NCBI RefSeq assembly: GCF_950295315.1
Contig: NC_080172.1
Coordinates: 77,953,118 to 78,017,117, forward strand
Reading direction: 5' to 3'
From: Erinaceus europaeus
Taxonomy: Eukaryota; Chordata; Mammalia; Eulipotyphla; Erinaceidae
DNA length: 64,000 bases
Part shown: one piece after another, positions 32,518-44,800 of the stretch
Numbering within the stretch: the first letter of the stretch is position 1
How the letters are laid out: the number at the start of each line of letters is the position of its first letter
The notes under the pieces: generated by a model
Seen by the model: the letters and a program-made list of their open reading frames with translations, nothing else
Databases searched by the model: none
What the model was told of the DNA's origin: nothing
Translations under genes and position numbers: made by a program

Positions 32518-32862
32518 ATATTTTTTCTTTATTGGAAGATTAATGGTTTACAGCTGACAGAAAAATACAATAGTTTGTACTTGCAAAAGATTCCCAAATA
32601 ACAGTACAACTCCCATTAGCTCCTCCTCTGTCATCATTTTCCAGGACCTGAATTCTCCCCCACACTCCATAGTCTTTTACTTTGGTGCAATACATCAACT
32701 CCAGTATAAGTTCTGCTTAGTGTTTTCCCTTCTGATCTTGTTTTTCAACTTCTTTCTATGAGTGAGACAATCCCATATTTATCCTTTTGTTTCTGACTTA
32801 TCTCACTTGACATGATTTCTTCAAGCTCCATCTAAGATGAGTAAAAGAAGGTGAATTCACCA
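32518..32862 (-). mobile_element. L1-b 3' UTR, short 5'-truncated insertion
   Basis: TTTATTGGAAGATTAATGGT, AATACAATAGTTTGTACTTG and CTTTTACTTTGGTGCAATAC are the L1-b 3' UTR on minus, running to the CATCTAAGATGAGTAAAAGA block at the end of ORF2. CAGATAT at both edges is a weak TSD candidate. Confidence 0.85.
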
Positions 32863-33148
32863 GATATGAAACATTTCAGTATTCAGGTACTTACCTATTT
32901 CTCTCAAATTTCACAATTTTTTTCCTCTATCCTGAATCTGAATTATGTTTATTAGTTTAATACATATCTTCCAAAGTTTCTTTGTATAAACACAAGTTTG
33001 TAACACACACAGTTCCAGGTATCTCACAAATATTACTCACTTGATTTTAAAATGCAACTCTGAGGAATGAACATAGCATAGCCCCTCCCTTGCACATATG
33101 CTATACTGCTGAGAGGACTTGTCAGACCAATTTTTAAATTTTGTGTAG

Positions 33149-33311
33149 TTAGGGGGCTGGGCTGTGATGCACCCAGTTAAATACACATAGTACTGAGCCC
33201 AAAGACCTGTGCAAGGATCTGAGTTGGAATCCCTGCTCCCCACCTGCAAGGGGTTCACTTCACGAGCGGTGAAGCAGGTCTGCAGGTCTCTCTCCCTCTT
33301 CCTTTCTCTCT
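33149..33311 (+). mobile_element. SINE-A lacking its 3' part
   Basis: GGGGGCTGGGCTGTGATGCA head and GAGCGGTGAAGCAGGTCTGC core followed by the CT-rich body. The A-rich end is missing because an L1 3' UTR follows at once. Confidence 0.82.
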
Positions 33312-33462
33312 CTTTCTTTTTAACTAGTGATTTAATGATGACTGACAAGATTGTGGGATAAGAGGGTTACAATTCTATACAGCTCCCACCACCAGAGTTC
33401 TACATCCCCTACCCCCCCTTTAAAAGTTCCCCTATTCCCTCTGGAAGTGTGGACCAAAGATT
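33312..33462 (-). mobile_element. L1-a type 3' UTR end
   Basis: GTGGGATAAGAGGGTTACAA, CACCACCAGAGTTCTACATC and TCCCTCTGGAAGTGTGGACC correspond to the L1-a/c 3' terminus on minus (compare 6,460-6,570). Very short and diverged. Confidence 0.75.
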
Positions 33463-33635
33463 TATTTTTTAGTAACTTTTTATCCCTCTTTATTGGAAGA
33501 TTAATGTTTTACATTTGACAGTAAATACAATAGTTTGTACATACATAACAATACAACTGCCACTCGATCTTCTGTCGTCCTTTTCCAGGACCTGTACTCC
33601 ACCCACCACAGTCTTTTACTCATGGTATTATGACT
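33463..33635 (-). mobile_element. L1-b 3' UTR end
   Basis: CTTTATTGGAAGATTAATGT, GACAGTAAATACAATAGTTT and TTCCAGGACCTGTACTCCAC match the other L1-b 3' ends. Three truncated elements lie side by side here (33,149-33,635). Confidence 0.85.
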
Positions 33636-33910
33636 TTTGTAGTTCTAGTATCATATTTGATTGCTTTTGAGTGTTAGCATATGCTATGAACAAAAAGGTG
33701 GTAACTTTACTGATTTTTTTTTTGAATGATATATTGCTTATTTTACTAATAGTATTCAGCACCCTATCTCTGGACTGTTTCGTTGTTGTTTTTGGTTTTC
33801 CATACTAAAACGTAACTCTCTTTCTCTCTTTAATAATGAAGTTTAAAGAAAACACAAGTTTTTCAAGTTCTATACAGAACAGATTAAGTTTTTAACATAA
33901 ACTTTGCAGT

Positions 33911-34045
33911 ACCTATAGTTGGGGAGATAGTGCCAGGGGTAGAGTCCCTGACTTGCAAATATAAAGTCCTGAGTTTGATTACTGGCATCATATGTGTGAT
34001 GTTCTGCTTTTCTTCCCTGTTTCTCTCTCTGGTTAGTAAATAAAA
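33911..34045 (+). mobile_element. Old SINE-C relative
   Basis: GTTGGGGAGATAGTGCCAGG, GAGTTTGATTACTGGCATCA (box B region) and an A-rich AGTAAATAAAAT end. More diverged than other SINE-C copies. Confidence 0.65.
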
Positions 34046-35284
34046 TTTGAAGTCTATGAGTATTTTCTTTAATAGATTTGAACTAAAACATTCAGAAAAA
34101 TTATAGAAGAGATTTATTTTATTTCTTGACTAAGTTCAAGATATGCAGAAAATTTTCAGAACAATTTAGAGGACACTTCATTTTCTATTTGAAACAATGT
34201 TTTAAATTCTCTGATATAAAATGCAATATAGTCTTAAGACACATGCCCTACAAACTCTCTCCTTTCTATTAATCTTCTGGCTTTCATATTAATATTTCAA
34301 TTTTAATTAAAATATAAGTAAAACTACTTTTGTTTCAAAGTTTAACTGAAATACTTCATAAAATGGAAATCCTGATAAATTCTAGAGGTAGCATGATAGA
34401 AGATTAATGTATTATCAATGACTTATACTGTGCATCAAGGATTTAAGAATCTTAAATTTTTTTCTTCTAAAAGATTTACCCTTTCACCATTTTTTATTTT
34501 TTTTTTAGCTGTATCATTTGGATCTAGCTGGAGAAAATTAATACATTCTACCTGTTTCAACAGAGAGAATATTAAAAATTTCTTCCACAGAGGGTAGACT
34601 CTCCCAAAGGTCACCTGAGAGGCAGTTTGCCAGATAGTAATAAGGACAGGAAGTTACTATAATCCCTAAGACTGAAATAATAAGAAAAGTTGATATTATC
34701 AGGCTCTAGAAGCTGGGTTTTCTGGTTGGAGTTGGAACCACTTCAAACAATGACTCTGTAGTATACTCTGACTACTCTGTAGTCATCCAGAAGACTTCAT
34801 TCCTATTAAAGGTATAATCCAAAGGAGTTTAGTAAATGAAGTGAACTATGAGTCAGGTCAGAGCAGATGAAATCTAACGGATTCATCTGAAACTTGCAGG
34901 CAAACAAATGGGACAGCAGAAATCAGAGTTGTGACTTGACTCTGGAAGATATATGACTTTTTGGTCTCAGAGCTAAGACAGCTGACCTTTATCAAAGTAC
35001 CTCTTACATACTGTCGCCAGGATAGTGGCTGAAATTCATTTGTTGCATCTCTCACTACTCCTTGTTTTATAAGAAGTGCGTTTGGGACAACTGTGATGTT
35101 CAATGTAATCCAGATATTATGGGTGTGAATTAATTAAATAGTTTTAACCCAGTGGCTGTGGCCAAAGTATGAGACTTAAAAACCTGTGACATCAAGTAAT
35201 ATGTTCAGCCTAGACAAATGCTCATTTCATTACAATAATATATACTGAAGAATCCACTTATTAATAAGAATATTAATTTTCTTT
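34046..35284. other. Repeat-poor stretch
   Basis: Unassigned AT-rich DNA. A minus frame of 81 codons (35103-34858) has no recognisable motif and no splice or promoter support. Confidence 0.45.
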
Positions 35285-35385
35285 CTTTTTTCTTTTTTTT
35301 ACCAGAGCACTACTCAGCTCTGGTGTATGGTGGTGAGGGGAATTGAACCTGAGACTGTGGAAACAACCTAAATGCCTTTGCAACT

Positions 35386-35825
35386 GCTTTTTTTTTTTCT
35401 TCTTTTTTCTTTTTTTTTTTGAAGGTGCCTATTTTCAAGTCTGAAGGCTGAAGAGAGGCAATTTTTTTTTATTCTTTTCTTCTCCTCCTTCTCCTTCTCC
35501 TTCCCCTTCCCCTTCTTCCTCTTCCTCTTCCTCTTCCTCTTCTTCTTCTTCTTCTTCTTCTTCTTCTTCTTCTTCTTCTTCTTCTTCTTGCCACTAAGGT
35601 TATTGCTGGGGCTTGGTGCTAGCACTACCAATCCGCCACTTCTGGTGGCTATTTTTTCTTTTTTTATTTCTATTTTATTTGATAGGACAGAGAGAAATAG
35701 AGATAGGAAGATAGCATCTGTAGACCTGTTTTACTGCTCACGAAGCTAGCCCCCTACAGATGGGAAATGAAGGCTCAAACCCAGGTCCATAATAATGTGT
35801 GTACCACCACCCAACCCCTGATTCT
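35386..35825 (-). mobile_element. SINE-A (long form) with expanded tail
   Basis: The long-form end (GGTTATTGCTGGGGCTTGGT at about 35,599), the core ACCTGTTTTACTGCTCACGA and the head give a minus-strand SINE-A. Its tail, to the left, has grown into T/C-rich repeats. Confidence 0.82.
35479..35590. repeat. CTT/CCTTCT microsatellite in SINE tail
   Basis: TTCTCC- and TTCCCC-type units grade into TTCCTC units and then an uninterrupted run of about 16 CTT triplets (about 35,541-35,589). On minus this is an AAG/GAA run growing from a SINE A-tail. Confidence 0.93.
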
Positions 35826-36039
35826 GTATTTTTTGCGTACATGATGAGCTATCTCTCCAACCTCTAGATCAAAGTTTTAATTAGTGATCAGAAAACTACA
35901 GAAAATTTTAAGAGGTGTCATCATAGAGAAAGTGAGCTCCTCCAGAAGTACCTAGGTAGAACTCCTAATCTACATGGAGTGGAAAGAAGGATGATTGGGG
36001 GGAAAGAACCAACTAAATTTTACCCTCAAAAATGAATAA

Positions 36040-36712
36040 AAGGGATTGAGTGGTGGCACAGTCAGTACAGCACACATATTACCAAGCACAAGGACCTAGG
36101 TTCAAGTACGCAGTCTCCACCTGCAGGAGGGAAGCTTCAAGACTGGTAAGGCAGTGTTGTAGGTCTCTCTCCCTCTCCCTCTCCCTCTCCCTCTCCCTCT
36201 CCCTCTCCCTCTCCCTCTCCCTCTCCCTCTCCCCCTCCCCCTCCCCCTCCCCCTCCCCCTCCCCCTCCCCCTCCCCTCCCCCTCCCCTTCCCCTCCCCCT
36301 CCCCCTCCCCTTCCCCTCCCCCTCCCCTCCCCCTCCCCCTCCCCCTCCCCTCCCCCTCCCCCTCCTCCCCCTCCCCCTCCCCCTCCCCTCCCCCTCCTCC
36401 CCCTCCCCCCCCTCCCCTCCCCCTCCCCCTCCCCTCCCCCTCCCCCTCCCCTCCCCCTCCCCCTCCCCCTCTTCCAATCCCTCTCCCTCTCCCTTTCTCT
36501 CTCCCTCTCCCAATCCCTCTCCCTCTCCCTCTCCCTTTCCCTCTCCCTCTCCCCCTCTTTCTCCCTCTCCCTCACCCTTTCTCTCTTCTACTCTACATTT
36601 CCCTTCCCTCTCAATTTCTCTCTGTCTTTATCAAAAAGAAAAAAAGAAAAAGAAAATGGCTGCTGAGAGCAGTAGATGCATCTTGTAGGCACTGAATCCT
36701 GGTGACAATAAA
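36040..36712 (+). mobile_element. Long-form SINE with expanded CT-rich body
   Basis: The head (GGGATTGAGTGGTGGCACAG, then a box B-like AGGTTCAAGTACG), core (GGAGGGAAGCTTCAAGACTG) and 3' block (ATGGCTGCTGAGAGCAGTAG, TCCTGGTGACAATAAATAT) are those of a SINE of usual length about 280 bp. The CT-rich body between them has expanded by about 400 bp. Confidence 0.85.
36163..36585. repeat. CCCTCT/CCCCTC pyrimidine array
   Basis: A CCCTCT hexamer array changes to CCCCTC and CCCCT variants and back to CCCTCT. It is almost pure pyrimidine over about 420 bp. The long frames here (plus SPSPSP; minus GEGEGRGR) are artefacts of the repeat. Confidence 0.95.
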
Positions 36713-38864
36713 TATATAATTTAATAATTATTTAAAATATTAATTGGTGATATTCAGAGAAGTAACTGGAGAGACTATTTCAGTGAAGAGAATAGAATAT
36801 ATAGATTCCTACTGGTAAGAATATATTGCTGCTTTTGAGGATTTTAAATAAATTCAAAATGGCTGATTATGTACTAAATGACAAACTAAGACCAGCAAGG
36901 CAGGCCGACTTTAGATTCTTATAAGTCATATTGGGAAATTGAGATTTCACTTATTTATCTATCCATTTAGCAAATAATTTTTAGGTACTCTTATGGGAAC
37001 TATATGCAAGTGCTTAGCATAAAATATTAAAATACATGTTTTATACCTTCACAGGACCTGAAAATATACCTAGGGAGATAGCGAGAAAGCAGCTCCAACA
37101 AGGCATGAAAAATTCTATGATAAGGCAATTATAATAACAGGTATCTCTACTATTAGATTTCATGAGAAACACATGGTAGGGAGAGATAAGAAAGGTGACC
37201 AGGAGAAATGGCATTTAACCTAAAACACAAATAATTATTAAGAGATGGGGAAAGATTATGGAGGTAGCACTATTCTAAACACAGGTCAGAACATATGCAA
37301 AGAGCTGAAAGAATGGGAAATACTATCTGATTACCTTGGAGAATTTTTGTTTGACTAAGTTATAAAAGGTTTGACATCATATTAGATATAGGTTGGGTAA
37401 CTATGGGCATAAGGAAGAAACATTTTGATCATTCAGTAAAATCATTGAATATAAACATGAAAAATCAGTAGATTTACATATATATATGATTTAAAATATA
37501 ATTGAGGATGATCATTATAAAGATAACAATAGCAAACATAAGAAGTGCTCTTCAGAAGCAGTACATAGAATCTGAATCTTTGCTACTCATTGTATTTTAC
37601 CATTTCTAGAAATTTCACCAAGCCATTCATATATGTTTCCTTCTCCACATAGTTCAGCTTCCTTCCACTTATAGCAGGGAGTCAGACACTTGGAAGATAA
37701 GCAGCACAGCAACCACATCTTTGCCTAGAGTTCTTGGCTTCTAAATCAGACGAGATAGAGTTCAGTCAAGGCAGTATACCTACAAACTGCCTGGAACTGC
37801 CTAGGACAGGGCTTTTCAAGCTTTTCTCCTGGGAAAGAACAGTGACTACTGGAGTCTGGTTCCCCTTTTCCTGATATGCCTGGTCCTTAATTTGGCTGGC
37901 TCCATTTTCAATTATTTTATCTTATTTGCCCTCATTCTTGGTTTTTAAAGATGTCCCCATTCAAAAGTTCAATTGCTTTCCAACTCTTCTGAACCATTAG
38001 AATTCTTCCCATACTATATTGGACAATATATTGACATTTAAAAAATTTTTATGATTCTATGGACATGCACATAAATTTTCCAGTGTGCTGGCTACAGTGA
38101 ACACATTTCTATCAGTAAAAGCAAGGTATGTAGATATCCCAGTTGTTAACACCTTGAACAAACTCTGTAAACCTTAGTAAAATGACCTGGTATGCTAGGA
38201 ATTACCATAATGCCTTTGGGAAAGACATTTATCTGGCTATGTTTAATTTTCTAAGGCAATAGCTTCATGAAAAACTGTAGGGAGGATTTATTTGCTCAAT
38301 ACTTTCTGCAGTGATATTTTTATTTTGTATTAAACATATGTACTATATAAATTCAGCACTTCCACATTTTATCATATTTCAGTTATATTTAAAATATCAC
38401 ATGCCATCAGCATAAGCATGAAACCTGTTTACTGGATTTCCTCCTGAGCTGAGTTCAGACATTTCTTAGAACAAATTGCACATACAAAATGAAGATAAAA
38501 TGCCAACATCCAGAACAATGCAAGTAAATATTGTCTTGAGCACTGCTCCAAAAGAGGAAAGAACACTGGCCTTGGAATAAGAAAAACTTGGTTTGCAAGG
38601 CAACTTTTCTAATTAGTAGCAGTGGGACCTCAGATACACCCAAGCCTTTTCTTTTCTCATATAATTCTAGGACAATGAATCCTAGCTTATTTCTTTTGTT
38701 TGTTCACTTATGAATTCATTCTTCATAAAATAAACTGAACCTGTACTCTGGTATAGATACTTTGGTAAATAAACAAACATTCACAGACCCTGTCCTCATA
38801 GATTTGTTTTTAAATAAAAATCAAACAAGATAATCATAACTAGTGCCTCCCCGTGTCAAGGACC
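36713..38864. other. Repeat-poor stretch
   Basis: No recent insertion seen. Some passages (36,960-37,050; 38,700-38,810) resemble the conserved end regions of ancient mammalian repeats but cannot be assigned by eye. No coding evidence. Confidence 0.45.
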
Positions 38865-39090
38865 AACTATGTACCTGGAGCTCTACATCATTGTTCTAAT
38901 TATACTGTATGCCAGGGGGTTGCATACATTATATTACCAGTTCTCACTTAAATCTTCTCAGGTATTTCTTATACACAGTTCCACCTGGACACACACACAC
39001 ACACGAAGTAACTGACAGTTAAGAAACTTGTCCAAAGTTGGGTAACTTATAAGAGGCCTCACTGAGATTTGAACCAAGGTAGATATCATT
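38865..39090 (+). mobile_element. MIR (ancient SINE), probable
   Basis: The order GTACCTGGAGCTCTACATCA, TCTCACTTAAATCTTCTCAG, AAGAAACTTGTCCAAAGTTG and GAGATTTGAACCAAGGTAG follows the MIR consensus as I know it. A CA run (38,991-39,004) lies inside. Confidence 0.6.
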
Positions 39091-39950
39091 CAAAGGAATC
39101 CCATTTTCTAGTAAAGGCTGTCAATATGAAAGTACTTTACAAACATGAAGTATATATATAAAAAGAAACAATACCCTTATTATTATCCATATCCATGTGT
39201 GATTCTATAAAAATCAACCAAAGCCAAAACAGGAATGGGTTTAGTCATGTTACTATGGGAATTGTCATTAGAGTGCTCTCAATTCCTGTTTTTTTTACAG
39301 TTTGAAATTTCCATTTTCTTTATTCCCTGTGGGCACACACTATGGCTGTTCTTTTTCTGTGTGCAGATCATGTCAGAGTTTTTGGTGTATGCACTGTTTA
39401 AAAAATGACATAGTTTCATTGGAGACTCACTGTGTCAAGGAGGGTTTCTATCTTCTTGATGATGAAAATGTCAATTACTTTTAAAAAGACAAAATAGCTC
39501 ATTTCAAAAGGTTGAATTTAATATTACCTAACGAATTTCAAATGACTAATTTAGGTCACTGAGAAAGTACAAATATAAGAGTAGTGTTTAAGTATATAAC
39601 ATTTTCATTTTATTTCAGTATGGATAAATTTTAATTCATTTTAACCTTTTACCTTTTTGTATTTTGGTCTTATGACAGTAAGTGTATGTATGCTATGAAC
39701 TTTGTCTAAGTACAGTAGACTACCTCAACTGAAAGTCTGTTTTCACATATACTTGAAAGCTGTTTTCACATATACTTGAAAGCTAAATAAAGTTCTCATA
39801 TTTTTTTTGATAAAACATAGTATATACATATAGTATATATACCACCTAGTGCATATACTATGTTAATAGCAGTACTGGGTCTTTAATTATAATATAAAAT
39901 ACTGAAAAGTTACAAAATTATGTTTTATAAATAGAATTCTCTTAAGTAGC
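39091..39950. other. Repeat-poor stretch with small duplication
   Basis: A perfect 23-bp tandem duplication (unit starts CTGTTTTCACATATACTTGA) lies at 39,737-39,782, and an AT-rich imperfect palindrome at 39,816-39,866. Nothing else recognised. Confidence 0.5.
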
Positions 39951-39969
39951 CCCCAACTTCATATTCTTT

Positions 39970-40282
39970 TTTTTTGTTTGTTTTCAAAGTTATTGCTGGA
40001 GATTGGTGCCTGTGCTATGAATCCACTTCTCCCAGAGGCTATTTTTCCCCTTTTGTGGCCCTTGTTGTTTATCATTGTGGTTATTATTGCTGTTGTTGTT
40101 GTTTGATAGGACAAAGAGAAATGGTGAGAGGAAGAGAAGACAGAGAGGGGAGAGAAAGACAACTGCAGACCTGCTTCACTTCCTGTGAAGTGATTCCCCT
40201 GCGAGTGGGGAGCCAGGGGCTTGAACCTGGATCTGTGCGCTTTGCACCATGTGCACTTGACCTGTTACACTACCTCCCGCCC
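39970..40282 (-). mobile_element. SINE-A (long form), full copy
   Basis: Complete minus-strand copy. TSD CCCCAACTTCATATTCTTT (39,951-39,969) against CCCCAACTACATATTCTTT (40,283-40,301), one mismatch in 19. Confidence 0.92.
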
Positions 40283-41858
40283 CCCCAACTACATATTCTT
40301 TCTCATGCATATGACATGCAAAGAAAACAACTATTTTCATTTCTATTATGGAATATTTATTTGCATTTGAACTTTACATGAATAGCAGTAGAAACCTATA
40401 ATGTATATCTTTTACAGGCTTCTGGCTTAACTCATGGAACATACATTCATGTTTGCATAATAGAAGTTTATTCAATTTTATTGTTATATAAGTTCATCAT
40501 ATGACTATACCACAGTTCATTTTCTTTTTTTTTTTTATTTATTTAAGAAAGGATAAATTAACAAAACCATACAGTAGGAGGGATACAACTCCACACAATT
40601 CCCACCACCCAATCTCCATATCCCACTACCTCCCCTGATAGCTTTCTATCCCTCTGGGAGCATGGACCCAGGGTTGTTGTGGATTGTACAAGGTGGAAGG
40701 TCTGGCTTCTGTAATTGCTTCCCCGCTGAACATGGGTGTTGACTGGTAGGTCCATACTCCCAGTCTACCTCTCATTTCCCTAGTAGGGTGGGTCTCTGGG
40801 GAAGCGGAGCTCCAGGACACATTGGTAGGGTCGTCAGTCCAGGGAAGCCTGGCCAGCATCCTAATGGCATCTGGAACCTGGTGACTGAAAAGAGAGTTAA
40901 CATACAAAGCCAAACAAATTGTTGAGCAATCATGGACCCAAAGCTTGGAATAGTGGAAAGGAAGTGATAGGGGGATACTCACTGCAAACTCTAGTGTACT
41001 TCTGCTTTCAGGTATCTATTTTGCAGTAGTTTATGGATATGTGTGAACATATGCTCTGTCTCACAGAACCTGGTCTATATCTAGGTTTTGGGATTTTGTT
41101 AGAAAGTGAACCACCTGAGATGGAATTAGAGAATACTATGAAAGGAAAGGTCTCACCCGAGTAATGAAACTGAAGAGTTGTCATTCAACACGTGAAGTCT
41201 CTGGACACAGTCTGAAGTGAAGCATCTTGAGGTGGCAATCATTGCGTTGATTAGGTTGTGATCGGCAGATGCAATATTATTTGATATATTGGGAGAGGCA
41301 TACGGGAAAGTGGGCCCTATCCAAGGGTTCCAGGACTGGGGGAAGTAGAGGCTCTATAGTGGAGATGTGAGGTTCCTGCTGTCTTAGGGTTCCAAAAACA
41401 ATCAATAGTTAATGTTAACATCACATTACTTGGTAATTGGGTTAACTTTGAAAAGTCCTTTTGTTAGGGTTTGCTGTACAGTACCCAGTATCTTGTATAT
41501 AGCTGTGCTATTGGTTGCTTTTGATCTACTTGGTCTAGGCTTTTGAGAGTCTGCATATCAAATACACAGCCTATATATTTAAAAATACTCAGTGTGTGTT
41601 TTTAAAAAACTTTGAGACATACAATTAATTTTCCCCCTCTCATATTAACTAGTGATTTATATGACTACATTTTACTAGGAGTGTCCATAAACACCATTGC
41701 CACCACCAAAAGACTGTGACCCATCCCTCCTACCCACTCCCACCCCCCACTGGCCCAGGAAGCTACATGTCTACCCCTCAACACAGGGCTTTTACTTTGG
41801 TGCCCTACTTACAATTTGGTCAGGTCCTGCTTTTAGTTTCCCTTTCAGATCTTCTTCC

Positions 41859-44800
41859 TCAACTTCTGTTGATGAGTGGGATCATCCGATACTCATCTTT
41901 ATCTTTCTGACTTAGCTGACTTACCATAATTCCTTCTAGCTCTGTCCAAGATGGGTCAGAGAAGGTGGGTTCATTGTTCTTGATAGCTGCATAGTATTCC
42001 ATTGTGTATATATACCACAGCTTTCTCAGCCACCCATCTGGTGTTGGACACCTGGGTTGCTTCCAGGTTTTAGCTCTTATGAATTGTGCTGCTATGAACA
42101 TAGGAGTACACACCTCTTTTTGGTTGGGTGTTATGGAGTCCTTGGGGTATAACCCCAGGAGAGGAATTACTGGATCATATGGAAGGTCCATGTCTAGCCT
42201 TCTGAGAATTTTCCAGACTGCTCTCCACAGAGGCTGTACCAATTTACATTCCCACCAGCAATACAAAAGGGTTCCTCTGTCCCCACAACCTCTCCAGCAT
42301 TTGTTGCTGCTGTCTGTTTTTGTGTATGCCATTCTTACAGGAGTGAGGTGGTATCTTAGTGTTGTCTTAATTTGCATTTCTCTGACAATCAGTGACCTAG
42401 AGCAGTTTTTCATATGTTTGTTAGCGTTTTGGATCTCCTCTGAGGTGAATGTTTTGTTCATATCCTCTGCCCATTTTTGGATGGGGTCATTTGCTTTTTT
42501 GGTGCTAAGTTTGCTGAACTCTTTATATATTTTGGTGATTAGTTTCTAGTCTGATGTATGGCATGTGAAGATCTTCTCCCATTCTGTGAGGGGTCTTTTT
42601 GTTTAATAGTTTCTTTGGATGTGCAGAAGCTTTTCAATTTGATGTGGTCCCATTGGTTTGTTTCTGCTTTAGTCTTCCTTGCAATTGGGTTTGATTCATC
42701 AAAGATGTCCTTGAGCTGTAGATGGAAACTCTTTTACCAATATTTTCCTCTAAGTACTTGATTGTTTCTGGTCGGACATCCAGGTCTTTGATCCATTTGG
42801 AGTTGATTTTTGTTTCTGGTGAGATAAAGTGGTTTAATTTCATTCTTCTGCATGTTACAACCAGTTTTCCCAGCACCATTTATTGAAGAGAGCCTCCTTC
42901 TTCCATTTAATCCTTTGGGCCCCCTTATCAAAGATTAGATGTCCATAGGTGTGGGGATTTATTTCTGGACTTTCAATTCTGTTCCCCTGGTCTGTGTGCC
43001 TATTTTTGTTCCATTACCATGCTGTTTTGATGATGATAGCTTTATAATATAGTTTAAGGACTGGGAGTGTGATGCCTCCATTTCTGTTTCTTTTCCTCAA
43101 GATGGTTTTGGCAATTCTACGTTTTCTCAGGTTCCAGATAAATGATTGTAGTGTTTGTTCTATTCTCTTAAAGAAGCTTGGTGGAACTTTGATGGGCATT
43201 GCATTAAATTTGTATATGGCATGGGGGAGAATATTTATTTTGATGATATTTATTCTTCCCATCCATGAGCATGGGATTTCTTTCCATTTCTTGGTATCAG
43301 TTTCTATTTCCTTGAGTAGCAACACATAGTTTTCAATACACAAGACTTTCAATTTTTGGTCAACTTTATTCCTAGGAATTTGATTTATTTGCTGAAACAG
43401 TAACGGGGAGTGATTTCTGGATGTCTTCTTCTTCAGATTTAGTGTTTGCATAAACAAATGCCACTGATTTTTGTACATAGATTTTGTAGCCTGATACCTT
43501 GCTATATTGCCTAATAACTTCCAGTAGTTTTCTGCTGGATTCTTTAGGTTTTTCTATGTATACTACCATATCATCTGCAAATAGTGAGAGCTTGACTTCT
43601 TCCCTTCCAATCTGTATTCCTTTGATTTCTTTCTCTTGCCTGATTGCTATGGCAAGAACTTCCAATACTATGTTAATGAGTAATGGTGACAGTGGACAGC
43701 CCTGTCTAATCCCTGATCTGAGGGGGAATGCTTTCAGCTTCTGTCCATTGAGTATGATGATGGCTGTAGGTTTGCTATATATAGACTCCACTATCTTGAG
43801 GAATTTCCCTTCTATTCCCATTTTTTTGTAGAGTTTTGAGCATGAATGGGTGTTGGATTTTGTCAAAGGCTTTCTCTGCATCTATTGAAATAATCATGTG
43901 GTTTTTGGCTTTGCTTTTATTGATGTGGTGAATGACATTGATTGACTTATGGATGTTGAACCAGCCTTGCATTCCTGGGATGAATCCCATTTGGTCATGA
44001 TGAACAATCTTTTTGATATGTTGCTGTATCTGGTTGGCCAAGATCTTGTTTAATATTTTGGCATCTATGTTCATCAGAGATATTGGTGTGTAGTTTTCCT
44101 TTTTTTGTTCTGTCCCTATCAGCTTTTGGTATCAGGGTGATGTTGGCTTCATAAAAGGTGGAAGGGAGTATTCCTGTTTCTTCAATCTTATGGAATAGCT
44201 TAAGAAGTATGGGTATTAACTGTTTCCTGAAAGTTTTGTAGAATTTGTTTGTGAAACCATCTGGTCCAGGATTTTTGTTGTTGGGGAGATTATTAATAAC
44301 GGTTTCAATTTCTTTGTCTGTAATTGGTGCATTTAGATTTTGTAGTTCTTCTTGGTTCAGTTTTGGAAGTGCATAGGTTTCTAGGAATTGTTCCATTTCT
44401 TCCAGATTCTCTAGCTTGGTGGCATATAGTTCTTTATAGAAGTTTTGCAGGATTCTCTGGATTTCTGTGGTGTCAGTTGTGATATCTCCTGCATCGTTTA
44501 CAATTCTATTAATTTGAGTCTTCTCTCTTTTTTGTTTGGTGAGTCTGGCTAGGGGTTTGTCTATTTTGTTTAATCTTTCAAAGAACCAACATTTGGCTTC
44601 ACTGATCTTTTGTATGGTTCTTTTATTTTCTATGTTGTTTATTTCTGCTCTAACTTTAGTGATTTCTGTCCTTCTGGTTGCTTTAGGGTTCCTTTGTTCC
44701 TCTTCCTCTAAGTCCTTGAGGTGTGCAGTAAGGTCGTTCATTTGAGCTTCGTCTTGGTGTTTAATATGCGATTGTATGGCTATAAGTTTCCCTCTCAGTA

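Larger units (their letters stand above)
35285..35865 (-). mobile_element. SINE-C split by a later SINE
   Basis: 35,285-35,385 (ACCAGAGCACTACTCAGCTC, GGGAATTGAACCTGAGACTG) and 35,828-35,865 (GATGAGCTATCTCTCCAACC) are the two ends of one minus-strand SINE-C. The gap holds the SINE at 35,386-35,825. Confidence 0.75.

Noticed and set aside
36050..36688. Long frames of Ser-Pro or Gly-Glu-Arg repeats on both strands
   Set aside because: They come entirely from the CCCTCT/CCCCTC array and are open in several frames at once.
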